NCBI GenBank assembly: GCA_030705885.1
Contig: JAUZPN010000003.1
Span: 1 to 54,353 of the forward strand
From: Bacillota bacterium
Lineage (GTDB): Bacteria > Bacillota > Clostridia > Clostridiales > Clostridiaceae
Length of the DNA: 54,353 nt
Reading direction: 5' to 3'
Shown here in pieces: positions 47,096 through 54,289 of this stretch. Under the pieces are notes generated by a model. That model was given only the letters and a program-made list of their open reading frames with translations, searched no databases and was not told the origin of the DNA. The translations under genes and the position numbers were made by a program. Positions within the stretch are counted from its first letter, which is position 1. The number at the start of each line of letters is the position of its first letter.

Positions 47096-48436
47096 ATGAG
47101 TAAATTTATTGATAGACCCAGATATGTATGTTCCCTTGGTGGAGGATTAGAAACTCTTCATGCATTACCAAGGACTATTCCTATAATTCATGCTTCTGCA
47201 GGCTGTGGAAGCAATATATCAGGTGCTACTAACCCAGGCGGGGGGCATTTTGGTTCAGGTTATGCTTCAGGAATGTCTCTGCCATGTACTAATGTTATAG
47301 AAAAAGATATAGTATTTGGCGGTGAGGACAGGCTTAGAGAACAAATAAAAACTACACTTGAAGTTATGGATGGAGATTTGTATGTTGTTGTTTCAGGCTG
47401 TATGGTTGAAATGATAGGTGATGATATTGTTAAAATAGCTGAGGAATTTGAACATGGCGAAAAACCAGTACTTGTAGCACAAACAGGAGGTTTTCATGGA
47501 AATTCATTTACAGGCTATGATATAGTACTTCAAACATTATTTAGAAATTATATTGAAAAGAAAGAAAATAAAAAAGCAGATGTAATAAATATATTTGGAT
47601 TAGTACCTGCTCAAGATGCTTTTTATAAAGGAAATTTAAGAGAGCTTAAAAATCTTTTTTCTAAGCTTGGTTTTAAAGTAAATACATTTTTTGGAGAAGG
47701 TGAAACATTAGATAATCTAAAAAATGCAGGTGATGCATCTTTTAATATAGTAGTTTCTGAAATATATGGCATAGAGGCTGCTAAAGTATTTGAAGAGGTT
47801 CATGGAACACCTTATATAGTTTCACCTATTCCAATAGGATCAAGACAGACAGAAGAATTTTTGAATACTGTTGGAAAAGCATTAAATGTAGAAAATGAAT
47901 TAATCCAGAAAGTAATAAAAGAAGAAAAAGAAATTTATTATGATTATTTAGAAAGAATAACAGATATATATAATGATGTAGATTTACAACGTTATGGAAT
48001 TGTTGTTGGAGATGCAAACTATGCACCAGCAGTAACTAAATTTATATCAGATGAGTTAGGGTGGCTTCCATCACTTACTGTAATTACTGACTTGCTTGAT
48101 GAGGATGAAGAAAAGATTTTATTAGAACGATTTGAAAATTTTGCTTCAGGATTAAAGCCAAAGGTTGTTTTTGATACAGATACATCTTCTATAAGAAAAC
48201 ACCTAAAATCAGTATGGCCTCAGAATAATGGAAGCAAATATTTTGATTCTTTTGGTCCTGCAGTAATAATAGGAAGTTCCTTTGAAAGAGATCTTGCAGC
48301 AGAATTTGGTTATCCTCTTTTAAATGTTTCATTTCCAGTTACTACAAGAGTTTCTTTAAGCAGAGCTTATGCAGGCTTTAGAGGTGGAATCAATTTAGTT
48401 GAAGATTTAATCAGCTTACTTGTAAGCGGAAGATAG
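47096..48436 (+). CDS. Nitrogenase-like component 1 beta-type subunit (K2)
   Basis: The 446-residue paralogue of K1 has the same cysteine pattern: Cys12 (RYVCSLG), Cys37 (HASAGCGSN) and Cys102 (VSGCMVEMIGDD). Unlike K1 it has NPGGGHFGSGYASG (about 46-59) after the second cysteine. It precedes its alpha-type partner D2, the reverse of the D1-K1 order. The second pair could be a second enzyme or an NifEN-like scaffold on which the cofactor matures. Full retention of the cluster cysteines allows either reading. Confidence 0.87.
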   Translation: MSKFIDRPRYVCSLGGGLETLHALPRTIPIIHASAGCGSNISGATNPGGGHFGSGYASGMSLPCTNVIEKDIVFGGEDRLREQIKTTLEVMDGDLYVVVSGCMVEMIGDDIVKIAEEFEHGEKPVLVAQTGGFHGNSFTGYDIVLQTLFRNYIEKKENKKADVINIFGLVPAQDAFYKGNLRELKNLFSKLGFKVNTFFGEGETLDNLKNAGDASFNIVVSEIYGIEAAKVFEEVHGTPYIVSPIPIGSRQTEEFLNTVGKALNVENELIQKVIKEEKEIYYDYLERITDIYNDVDLQRYGIVVGDANYAPAVTKFISDELGWLPSLTVITDLLDEDEEKILLERFENFASGLKPKVVFDTDTSSIRKHLKSVWPQNNGSKYFDSFGPAVIIGSSFERDLAAEFGYPLLNVSFPVTTRVSLSRAYAGFRGGINLVEDLISLLVSGR

Positions 48437-48450
48437 GAGATGGCAATAAA

Positions 48451-50022
48451 ATGAGTAATGAAAATTATATAAATTCTAAAACACCACCGCCTCGTGAAGA
48501 TAGATTTATTGTAACAAATGCTTTTGGTGGAAGCTGTACTGAACTTCAAAATTGTGCAAGCAAAGGATGTATTAACGGAAATCAAAGAAGCTTTTCTCAA
48601 ACTTCAGGCTGTCAATTCACTTTAAGTTTAGCAATTTTAAATACTTTAAGAAATGCAGTAATTATAATGCATGCTCCTGTTGGCTGCGGAAGCTGTATCA
48701 CTGCAAATGCAGGCATGAGTAAGAGTTTTAAACAGCTTCGAGATCCTAATGCAAAATCTACTGTTTGGTTAAATACAAATTTAAATGAAGCAGATGTTAT
48801 AGGTGGAGGAATAGAGAAATTAAGAGAAGCAGTTTTATATGCAGAAAGTGAGTTCAGACCAGATGCTATAATTGTAGCAAATGCATGTGTACCAGCTTTA
48901 ATTGGAGATGATATTGATGGTCTTTTGCAGCAGCTTAGACCACAGCTTTCATCAAAATTATTAGCAATACACTGTGAAGGTTTTAAAACTAGAATAATGG
49001 CTACAGCTTATGACGCTGTTTACCATGGAATTTTAAGAAATTTAGTAAGGGATCAGCAGGAACCTTTAGAAGAAAAAATTTATGAAAATGATATAGAAAA
49101 ATTAAAAGAAAAATATAGAATCAGTCGTACAGTTAATGTATTAAATGTTTCATCAATGAGCAGAGCTGATGAATTGGAACTTCAAAGACTGCTGAATGCA
49201 TTAGGACTTACTGTAAGATTTTTACCTTGTTATGCAGAGCCTGATACATTTAAATATGTGACTGATGCATCATTAAATATCAGTATTTGTGCTACTCATG
49301 ATGATTATTTTTCAAAGCATTTAGAAATATTATATGGTATTCCTTTTGTACTTAAAACAATTCCAATTGGACGAAGAAACACTGCAGTATGGATAAGAGA
49401 TATTGCTGCTTATTTTGGACTTGAAGAAGAGGCAGAAAAGCTTATTGAAAAAGAAAGCAGAGAACTTGATGAAGCTTTAGAACCTTATAGAAAAACATTA
49501 AAAGGCAAAAAAGCATACTTGGCAGGAGGAGAAATAAGAATATTATCTACAGCAGAGCTGCTTTTTGATCTTGGTATGGAAGTTGTAGGAATGAAAGGAT
49601 TTCATTATGATGAGTTTGCCAATCCATTAATTGATGTACTGCCAAACAAAGAAAAAACTATATTTAATGCAGCTACAGGGCAACCTTTTGAACTGGCAAA
49701 TATATTAGAAAAAGATAAACCTGATATAATAGTTGGACATGTTGGTGGTAACAGTATGGTTGCTAAACAAGGCTTCCCTGTATTCCCGCTCTTTGGACCA
49801 GTGTATAATTATCTTGGTTATTCTGGAGCCTTTGAAATAGCTAGAAGAATAAATAGAATATTTAAAAATACAATGTTTAATAAAAATATATCTGAAAATT
49901 TAAAGCTTCCTTATAGGAAAGAATGGTATGAAAAAGATCCTTTCTATTATATCAAAACAGAAGAAGATCAAAAAAGAGAAGATGAAGAGAAAGAATTGGC
50001 TGATGCAAATAAACACTCATAA
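48451..50022 (+). CDS. Nitrogenase-like component 1 alpha-type subunit (D2)
   Basis: The 523-residue NifD-like partner of K2 has Cys54 (QTSGCQF), Cys79 (HAPVGCGSC) and Cys146 (ANACVPALIGDD), and a cofactor-type cysteine Cys280 in ISICATHDDYFSKHLEILYG. The equivalent of NifD His442 lies in QGFPVFPLFGPVYNYLGYSG and is not histidine. It also has an N-terminal cysteine cluster (Cys29, Cys35, Cys40) not present in D1, which could bind another iron-sulfur centre or metal. The last 20 residues are a charged tail rich in Glu and Lys. It starts 14 bases after K2. Confidence 0.87.
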   Translation: MSNENYINSKTPPPREDRFIVTNAFGGSCTELQNCASKGCINGNQRSFSQTSGCQFTLSLAILNTLRNAVIIMHAPVGCGSCITANAGMSKSFKQLRDPNAKSTVWLNTNLNEADVIGGGIEKLREAVLYAESEFRPDAIIVANACVPALIGDDIDGLLQQLRPQLSSKLLAIHCEGFKTRIMATAYDAVYHGILRNLVRDQQEPLEEKIYENDIEKLKEKYRISRTVNVLNVSSMSRADELELQRLLNALGLTVRFLPCYAEPDTFKYVTDASLNISICATHDDYFSKHLEILYGIPFVLKTIPIGRRNTAVWIRDIAAYFGLEEEAEKLIEKESRELDEALEPYRKTLKGKKAYLAGGEIRILSTAELLFDLGMEVVGMKGFHYDEFANPLIDVLPNKEKTIFNAATGQPFELANILEKDKPDIIVGHVGGNSMVAKQGFPVFPLFGPVYNYLGYSGAFEIARRINRIFKNTMFNKNISENLKLPYRKEWYEKDPFYYIKTEEDQKREDEEKELADANKHS

Positions 50023-50053
50023 AATAATTATATAGAAAGATCAGGTGTTGTGT

Positions 50054-50401
50054 ATGTCATATAATATTGCAGTTGCAAGCAGTGATGGTAAAGTAGTAAA
50101 TCAGCACTTTGGAAGAGCTACAAAATTTTTAGTATTTGAAATTCAGGATGGTAAGTCTCAACTTAATAAAATTATAGAAACATCACCATTTTGCAATCAT
50201 GGTGGTCATGACCAAAATGACCTTTTATCAGCGATAGAAGCATTAAAAGGCTCTAGAGCAGTGGTTGTAAGTCAAATAGGAAGCGGAGCAGAAAATACAC
50301 TTAAAAATAATGGTATTGATGTATTCTGTATACATGACTTTATTGAAGTTGCTTTAGAAAGGTTATCAAAGTACTATACTAAGATTGAACAAGAAAGTTA
50401 A
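50054..50401 (+). CDS. NifX/NifB-C-terminal-type iron-molybdenum cofactor carrier domain protein
   Basis: The 115-residue product is a single ribonuclease-H-like cofactor-carrier domain of the NifX/NafY/NifB C-terminal family, with IAVASSDGKVVNQHFGRATKFLVFEI at the start. FCNHGGHDQNDLL (about 48-60) is placed as in family members that bind NifB-co or FeMo-co precursors. I start it at ATG 50054 after AGGTG. It is the last gene of the D/K operon, 31 bases after D2. It indicates that a complex Fe-S cofactor is carried or inserted, although the NifB that would build its core is not in this window. Confidence 0.88.
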   Translation: MSYNIAVASSDGKVVNQHFGRATKFLVFEIQDGKSQLNKIIETSPFCNHGGHDQNDLLSAIEALKGSRAVVVSQIGSGAENTLKNNGIDVFCIHDFIEVALERLSKYYTKIEQES

Positions 50402-50426
50402 AAAATAAATATTAATATAAGTATAA

Positions 50427-50533
50427 GTATACTATCTTCGGTCACAAAGTTCCAATAAATTTCTAAAAGAAGCTTCACATCGCTATCATTTACAAATTAA
50501 TTGGAACTAAATGTGTCCGAGGAAAGTATAGTA
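50427..50533. repeat. 100-bp palindrome, most intact copy
   Basis: Arms ACTATCTTCGGTCACA and TGTGTCCGAGGAAAGTATAGT are nearly complementary. They continue as GTTCCAAT/ATTGGAAC, around a centre with CTAAAAGAAGCTTC. It lies just after the NifX-like gene and before the two-component system. Confidence 0.9.
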
Positions 50534-50550
50534 TTAATAAAAAGCATATA

Positions 50551-50614
50551 TTGACATAGAAATATAATCATGATAGCATTATAACCAAGTATGTTTAGTA
50601 CATTACTTGGTTAT
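50551..50614 (+). promoter_or_regulatory. Two-component promoter with an 11-bp operator-like inverted repeat
   Basis: TTGACA (50551-50556) and TAGCAT (50574-50579), 17 bases apart, form a fair promoter. ATAACCAAGTA (50581-50591) and its exact complement TACTTGGTTAT (50604-50614) start at the expected transcription start. The pair could be an operator, possibly for autoregulation, or a leader hairpin. Confidence 0.6.
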
Positions 50615-50636
50615 ATTGTTATAGAAGGTGAATAAA

Positions 50637-51344
50637 ATGGAAAATAATGAAAAAAGGATATTAGTTGTAGATGATGAAGTAAAAATAGTAGAAGTTGTAC
50701 AATCATATCTAAGTTATAATCAGTTTTTTGTTATTTCTGCCAATAACGGAAATGATGCTCTTAATTTGTTTAATAAAGAATCACCAGATCTTATTATATT
50801 AGATTTAATGCTTCCTGATATTTCAGGTGAAGATATATGCAGATTAATTAGAAGAAAGTCAAAAGTACCAATAATAATGCTTACTGCAAAAACTGAAGAA
50901 GAAGATATATTATTAGGTCTGGATATTGGAGCAGATGATTATATAACAAAGCCTTTTAGTCCTAGGCAGCTTGTAGCAAAAGTTAAAGCATTATTGCGAA
51001 GAGTAGAAGAAGATAAAGCTTCTTCTGTTCAAATAATTTCTGTTAATAAAGGAGAACTTACAATTAATGGAATAAGCTATGAAGTTAGAAAAAAAGGAGA
51101 CATAGTTAATTTAACACCAAATGAATACAATATACTTAATACATTAGTTAAATATCCAAATAAAGTTTTCACAAGAGAAGAACTGATATCTATAGCTTTA
51201 GGAGAAAACTTTATAGGTTATGACAGAGCCGTAGATTCCCATATTAAAAATTTAAGACAAAAGATAGAAAGTGATCCTAAAGAACCAGAATATGTCCTGA
51301 CGATAAGAGGTGTAGGATATAAGTTTGGAGGACTATTAGAATGA
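50637..51344 (+). CDS. OmpR-family response regulator
   Basis: The 235-residue product has a receiver domain (about 8-118) with DD near residues 15-16, the phosphoacceptor in LIILDLMLPD (about residue 56) and the conserved lysine in ITKPFSP (about 105). A C-terminal winged-helix DNA-binding domain follows (about 135-233, ending in ILTIRGVGYKFGG). I choose ATG 50637 over GTG 50628 because AGAAGGTG ends just before it. It overlaps the histidine kinase gene by four bases. The copper-handling-like gene downstream suggests metal or envelope sensing. Confidence 0.94.
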   Translation: MENNEKRILVVDDEVKIVEVVQSYLSYNQFFVISANNGNDALNLFNKESPDLIILDLMLPDISGEDICRLIRRKSKVPIIMLTAKTEEEDILLGLDIGADDYITKPFSPRQLVAKVKALLRRVEEDKASSVQIISVNKGELTINGISYEVRKKGDIVNLTPNEYNILNTLVKYPNKVFTREELISIALGENFIGYDRAVDSHIKNLRQKIESDPKEPEYVLTIRGVGYKFGGLLE

Positions 51345-52759
51345 AAAATAGTTTGAAGGCAAGATTATCATTATCTTATGTAATGGTTGCTTTTGTTTCA
51401 GTTTTAGTTATAAGTATTGTTACAAATGTATTTATGGAAAAGCAGTTTAGAGTTTATACAATAAAAAATCAAGAAAGTAAAAATGCAGATGTAGCAAAAT
51501 TAATAGGTCAGCAATATGCAGAAGATGGAAAGTGGAATACTAAAGCTATAGAAAATATTGGGGTAAATGCTATTGCACAAGGCATGATTATAAAAGTAAG
51601 TGATAATTCTGAAAATATAATATGGGATGCATCACTGCATAACAATGGTATGTGTAAAGAAATTTTGGACCATATAGAAAAAAACATGAGCAAAGTTTAT
51701 CCAAGCTGGGATGGAAAATATCAGATTAAGTTATATCCTGTATTCTCAAATAAAATTCAGGTTGGTATAGTAGAAGTAGGGTATTATGGTCCATTTTATT
51801 ATAATGATAATGATCTTGCTTTTATTGACAAATTAAATAAAGCACTTATTATTATAGGCATATTATCATTAATTTTTGCTCTTATACTTGGTGTAGTTAT
51901 GGCAAAACATCTTAGTGATCCTATTACTAGAACTATAAAAGCAGCTGAAAATATAGAAAAAGGATATTATAATAATAGAATTACAGAAAAATCAGATATA
52001 GAAGAAATTACTCTGCTTATTCATACAATTAATAACTTAGCAGATACTTTGGAAAAGCAGGAAGAGCTTAGAAAAAGAATGTCTGCAGATGTAGCACATG
52101 AACTTAGAACACCTCTTGCCACGCTGCAGAGCCATATGGAAGCTATGATAGATGGAATTTGGAATCCAGATAATAAAAGACTTACAAGCTGTTATGAAGA
52201 AATAATGAGGATATCAAGACTAGTAGGTGAACTTGAAAAACTTGCTAAGTATGATAGTGAAACTTATAAATTAAATAAAATTAAATATAATATTACTAAA
52301 CAGATGGAAGAAATAATATATAATTTTCAAATTAATTTTAACAATAAAGATGTAAAAATAAAGTTTTCAGGAAGTAATGAAGAAATTACTGCTGATAAAG
52401 ATAAGATAAGTCAAGTTATTATTAATTTAATATCAAATGCATTAAAATATACTGACACAAAAGGAACTGTGGAGATTAAGTTAGAGAAAAAAAATGATTT
52501 TATTCAAATTAGAGTTAAAGATACTGGAAAAGGAATATCAAAAAATGATCTGCCTTTTATATTTGAAAGATTCTATCGTGCAGATAAATCAAGAAACAGA
52601 TTAACTGGAGGCTTTGGAATAGGATTAACAATATCAAAGGCAATAGTTGATTCACATAATGGAAAAATTGAAGTCTTTAGTCAGATGAATAAGGGAACAG
52701 AATTTATAGTTTCCATTCCAATAAACATACTATCCTCATCACAAATTTCCAATAAATAG
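51341..52759 (+). CDS. Sensor histidine kinase
   Basis: The 472-residue kinase has a transmembrane helix (about 10-30), an extracytoplasmic sensor region of about 135 residues, a second helix (about 168-190) and a HAMP domain. The phosphorylated histidine is in DVAHELRTPLATL (about 249-261). The ATPase domain has N box VIINLISNALKYT, G1 DTGKGIS, F box FIFERFYR and G2 GGFGIGLTISK. The gene overlaps its regulator by four bases. The last ten codons, after SIPI, come from the left arm of a 100-bp palindrome that also contains the stop codon. Confidence 0.94.
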   Translation: MKNSLKARLSLSYVMVAFVSVLVISIVTNVFMEKQFRVYTIKNQESKNADVAKLIGQQYAEDGKWNTKAIENIGVNAIAQGMIIKVSDNSENIIWDASLHNNGMCKEILDHIEKNMSKVYPSWDGKYQIKLYPVFSNKIQVGIVEVGYYGPFYYNDNDLAFIDKLNKALIIIGILSLIFALILGVVMAKHLSDPITRTIKAAENIEKGYYNNRITEKSDIEEITLLIHTINNLADTLEKQEELRKRMSADVAHELRTPLATLQSHMEAMIDGIWNPDNKRLTSCYEEIMRISRLVGELEKLAKYDSETYKLNKIKYNITKQMEEIIYNFQINFNNKDVKIKFSGSNEEITADKDKISQVIINLISNALKYTDTKGTVEIKLEKKNDFIQIRVKDTGKGISKNDLPFIFERFYRADKSRNRLTGGFGIGLTISKAIVDSHNGKIEVFSQMNKGTEFIVSIPINILSSSQISNK

Positions 52760-52816
52760 CTTAACCTTGATATCATTCACAAATTAATTGAAACTAAATG
52801 TGTTCGAGAAAAGTAA
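52727..52816. repeat. 100-bp palindrome, overlapping the end of the histidine kinase gene
   Basis: The left arm CATACTATCCTCATCACAAA carries the final kinase codons and the right arm ends GTGTTCGAGAAAAGTA. The usual TTCTAAAAGAAGCTTC centre is shortened here. Confidence 0.8.
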
Positions 52817-52845
52817 AATTAAATATAAAAAGAAGGTAAAAAAAT

Positions 52846-54036
52846 ATGGAAATATTAACATTTTTAAAAAACCTATTTATGCTTAAGTATCTTCCTAAAT
52901 TAGGCAATGGAACTGGTTATGGTCTGCTATTTATTTTTGGCTTATTAACTTCATTTCATTGTATTGGAATGTGTGGAGGAATAATACTTTCGCAATCAGT
53001 TAAAAAAGCTGAAAATCAAGAATCACAAGAATCAAATGAAAAATCTGGGATAGCTAAATTATCAATATTGCCATCATTGTTGTACAACTTAGGAAGGATA
53101 ATATCTTATACTATTGTTGGAATTATTGTTGGCGGGATTGGAAAAGTAATTCAATTTACAGGAATTTGGAAAGGCGTTGTGCCAATTATAGGCGGAATAT
53201 TTATGATTATTATGGCAATTAATCTTATAGGCATATTTCCTTTCTTAAAAAAATTTAATATAAGAATGCCATCATTTGCAGCAAAAAAAATTTTTAAAGG
53301 TAACAAAAATTATAATCCTATAATAGTCGGACTTCTTACAGGATTAATGCCATGCGGCCCATTACAAATAGTACAGTTATATGCTTTAAGTACAGGAAGT
53401 GCATTAATTGGAGGGTTATCTATGTTTGTATTTTCTCTTGGGACAATGCCATTACTATTTACCTTTGGAGCAATAAATACAATACTTAACAAGAAATTCT
53501 CTAAAATAATTTTAAAATTAAGTTCTATTATTGTGCTTGTTATGGGGATAGTTATGATATGCAGAGGATTAGCTTTATCAGGAGTATGCATTAATATGTC
53601 TCAGATGACAGACAAGTCAGAAGGTTTTTCAACTATTAATGGCAATTATCAAATTGTGAAAACAGAAATATCATCAGATAAGTTTCCACCTATTGAAGTT
53701 GTCAAAGGAATACCAGTTAAATGGACTGCTCATGTAAAGAAAGAAAATCTTAATGACTGCAACAATGCAATACAAATTCCTAAATTTGAAATACAAAAGA
53801 GTTTTGAAGTGGGTGACAACTTGATTGAATTTACACCAGACCAATCAGGTGAATTTGTATATACATGCTGGATGGGAATGATTAAAAGTAAAATTAAAGT
53901 AGTTGATACTGTAGAACAGCTAAAACAGGATGAGGAGAAAGGCGGCAAAGTTAGTTTAAATAATGATGACAGTAAAAATGATGATAATAATAATAAATGT
54001 GAAATGATGAAAAAAACATCTGATAATTCTAAGTAG
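52846..54036 (+). CDS. TauE/UreH-like membrane protein with C-terminal cupredoxin-like domain
   Basis: The 396-residue protein has six or so hydrophobic segments (about 20-250) with SFHCIGMCGG (about 39-48) and GLMPCGP (about 165-171), the marks of the UreH/sulfite-exporter transmembrane family linked to metal transport. After the last helix comes an extracytoplasmic domain (about 270-360) with FTPDQSGEFVYTCWMGMIKSKI. That is a cupredoxin-like strand carrying Cys-Trp-Met-Gly-Met as possible copper ligands. The end is a charged Asp/Asn/Lys tail. The neighbouring two-component system suggests copper export or delivery. Function is inferred. Confidence 0.8.
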   Translation: MEILTFLKNLFMLKYLPKLGNGTGYGLLFIFGLLTSFHCIGMCGGIILSQSVKKAENQESQESNEKSGIAKLSILPSLLYNLGRIISYTIVGIIVGGIGKVIQFTGIWKGVVPIIGGIFMIIMAINLIGIFPFLKKFNIRMPSFAAKKIFKGNKNYNPIIVGLLTGLMPCGPLQIVQLYALSTGSALIGGLSMFVFSLGTMPLLFTFGAINTILNKKFSKIILKLSSIIVLVMGIVMICRGLALSGVCINMSQMTDKSEGFSTINGNYQIVKTEISSDKFPPIEVVKGIPVKWTAHVKKENLNDCNNAIQIPKFEIQKSFEVGDNLIEFTPDQSGEFVYTCWMGMIKSKIKVVDTVEQLKQDEEKGGKVSLNNDDSKNDDNNNKCEMMKKTSDNSK

Positions 54037-54146
54037 TTAGAACCAAATGTTAAGGGGAAAGCATAAGAAAATCTAATTTTATTCATAAATTATTAACAAT
54101 ATCTACATTAAATTTTCATGTAAGAATAATAAAATAAGATTTTTTG

Positions 54147-54267
54147 TTGACATTTATAGTTTTATACCTTATAATTTAATTACAGTAAAACGGTATGAAT
54201 ACTATAGAATGCTAACCAGAAAACTGGAGGCCATTTATCTTATATATTTAGGTAAATGACCTTTATT
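54147..54267 (+). promoter_or_regulatory. Leader element C: promoter, hairpin and attenuator of a gene beyond the window
   Basis: TTGACA (54147-54152), a 17-base spacer and TATAAT (54170-54175) are a perfect consensus promoter. The leader has CCAG-AAAA-CTGG (54216-54227), then AGGCCATTTATC, pairing with GGTAAATGACCT (54251-54262) ahead of TTATTTTT. It is the third copy of the layout seen in elements A and B, so the next gene outside the window probably belongs to the same regulon. Confidence 0.7.
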
Positions 54268-54289
54268 TTTGGAAAACATAATTATATAA

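Noticed and set aside
38321-50401. A true nitrogen-fixing nif cluster
   Set aside because: nifB, nifV and other standard nif genes are absent, the cofactor histidine is missing, and corrinoid methyltransferase genes are interleaved.
36335-54267. Elements A-C as SAM, cobalamin, c-di-GMP or guanidine riboswitches
   Set aside because: The conserved cores of the SAM, cobalamin and c-di-GMP classes are absent. I cannot recall the guanidine-IV consensus well enough to accept or exclude it, so I leave the class open.
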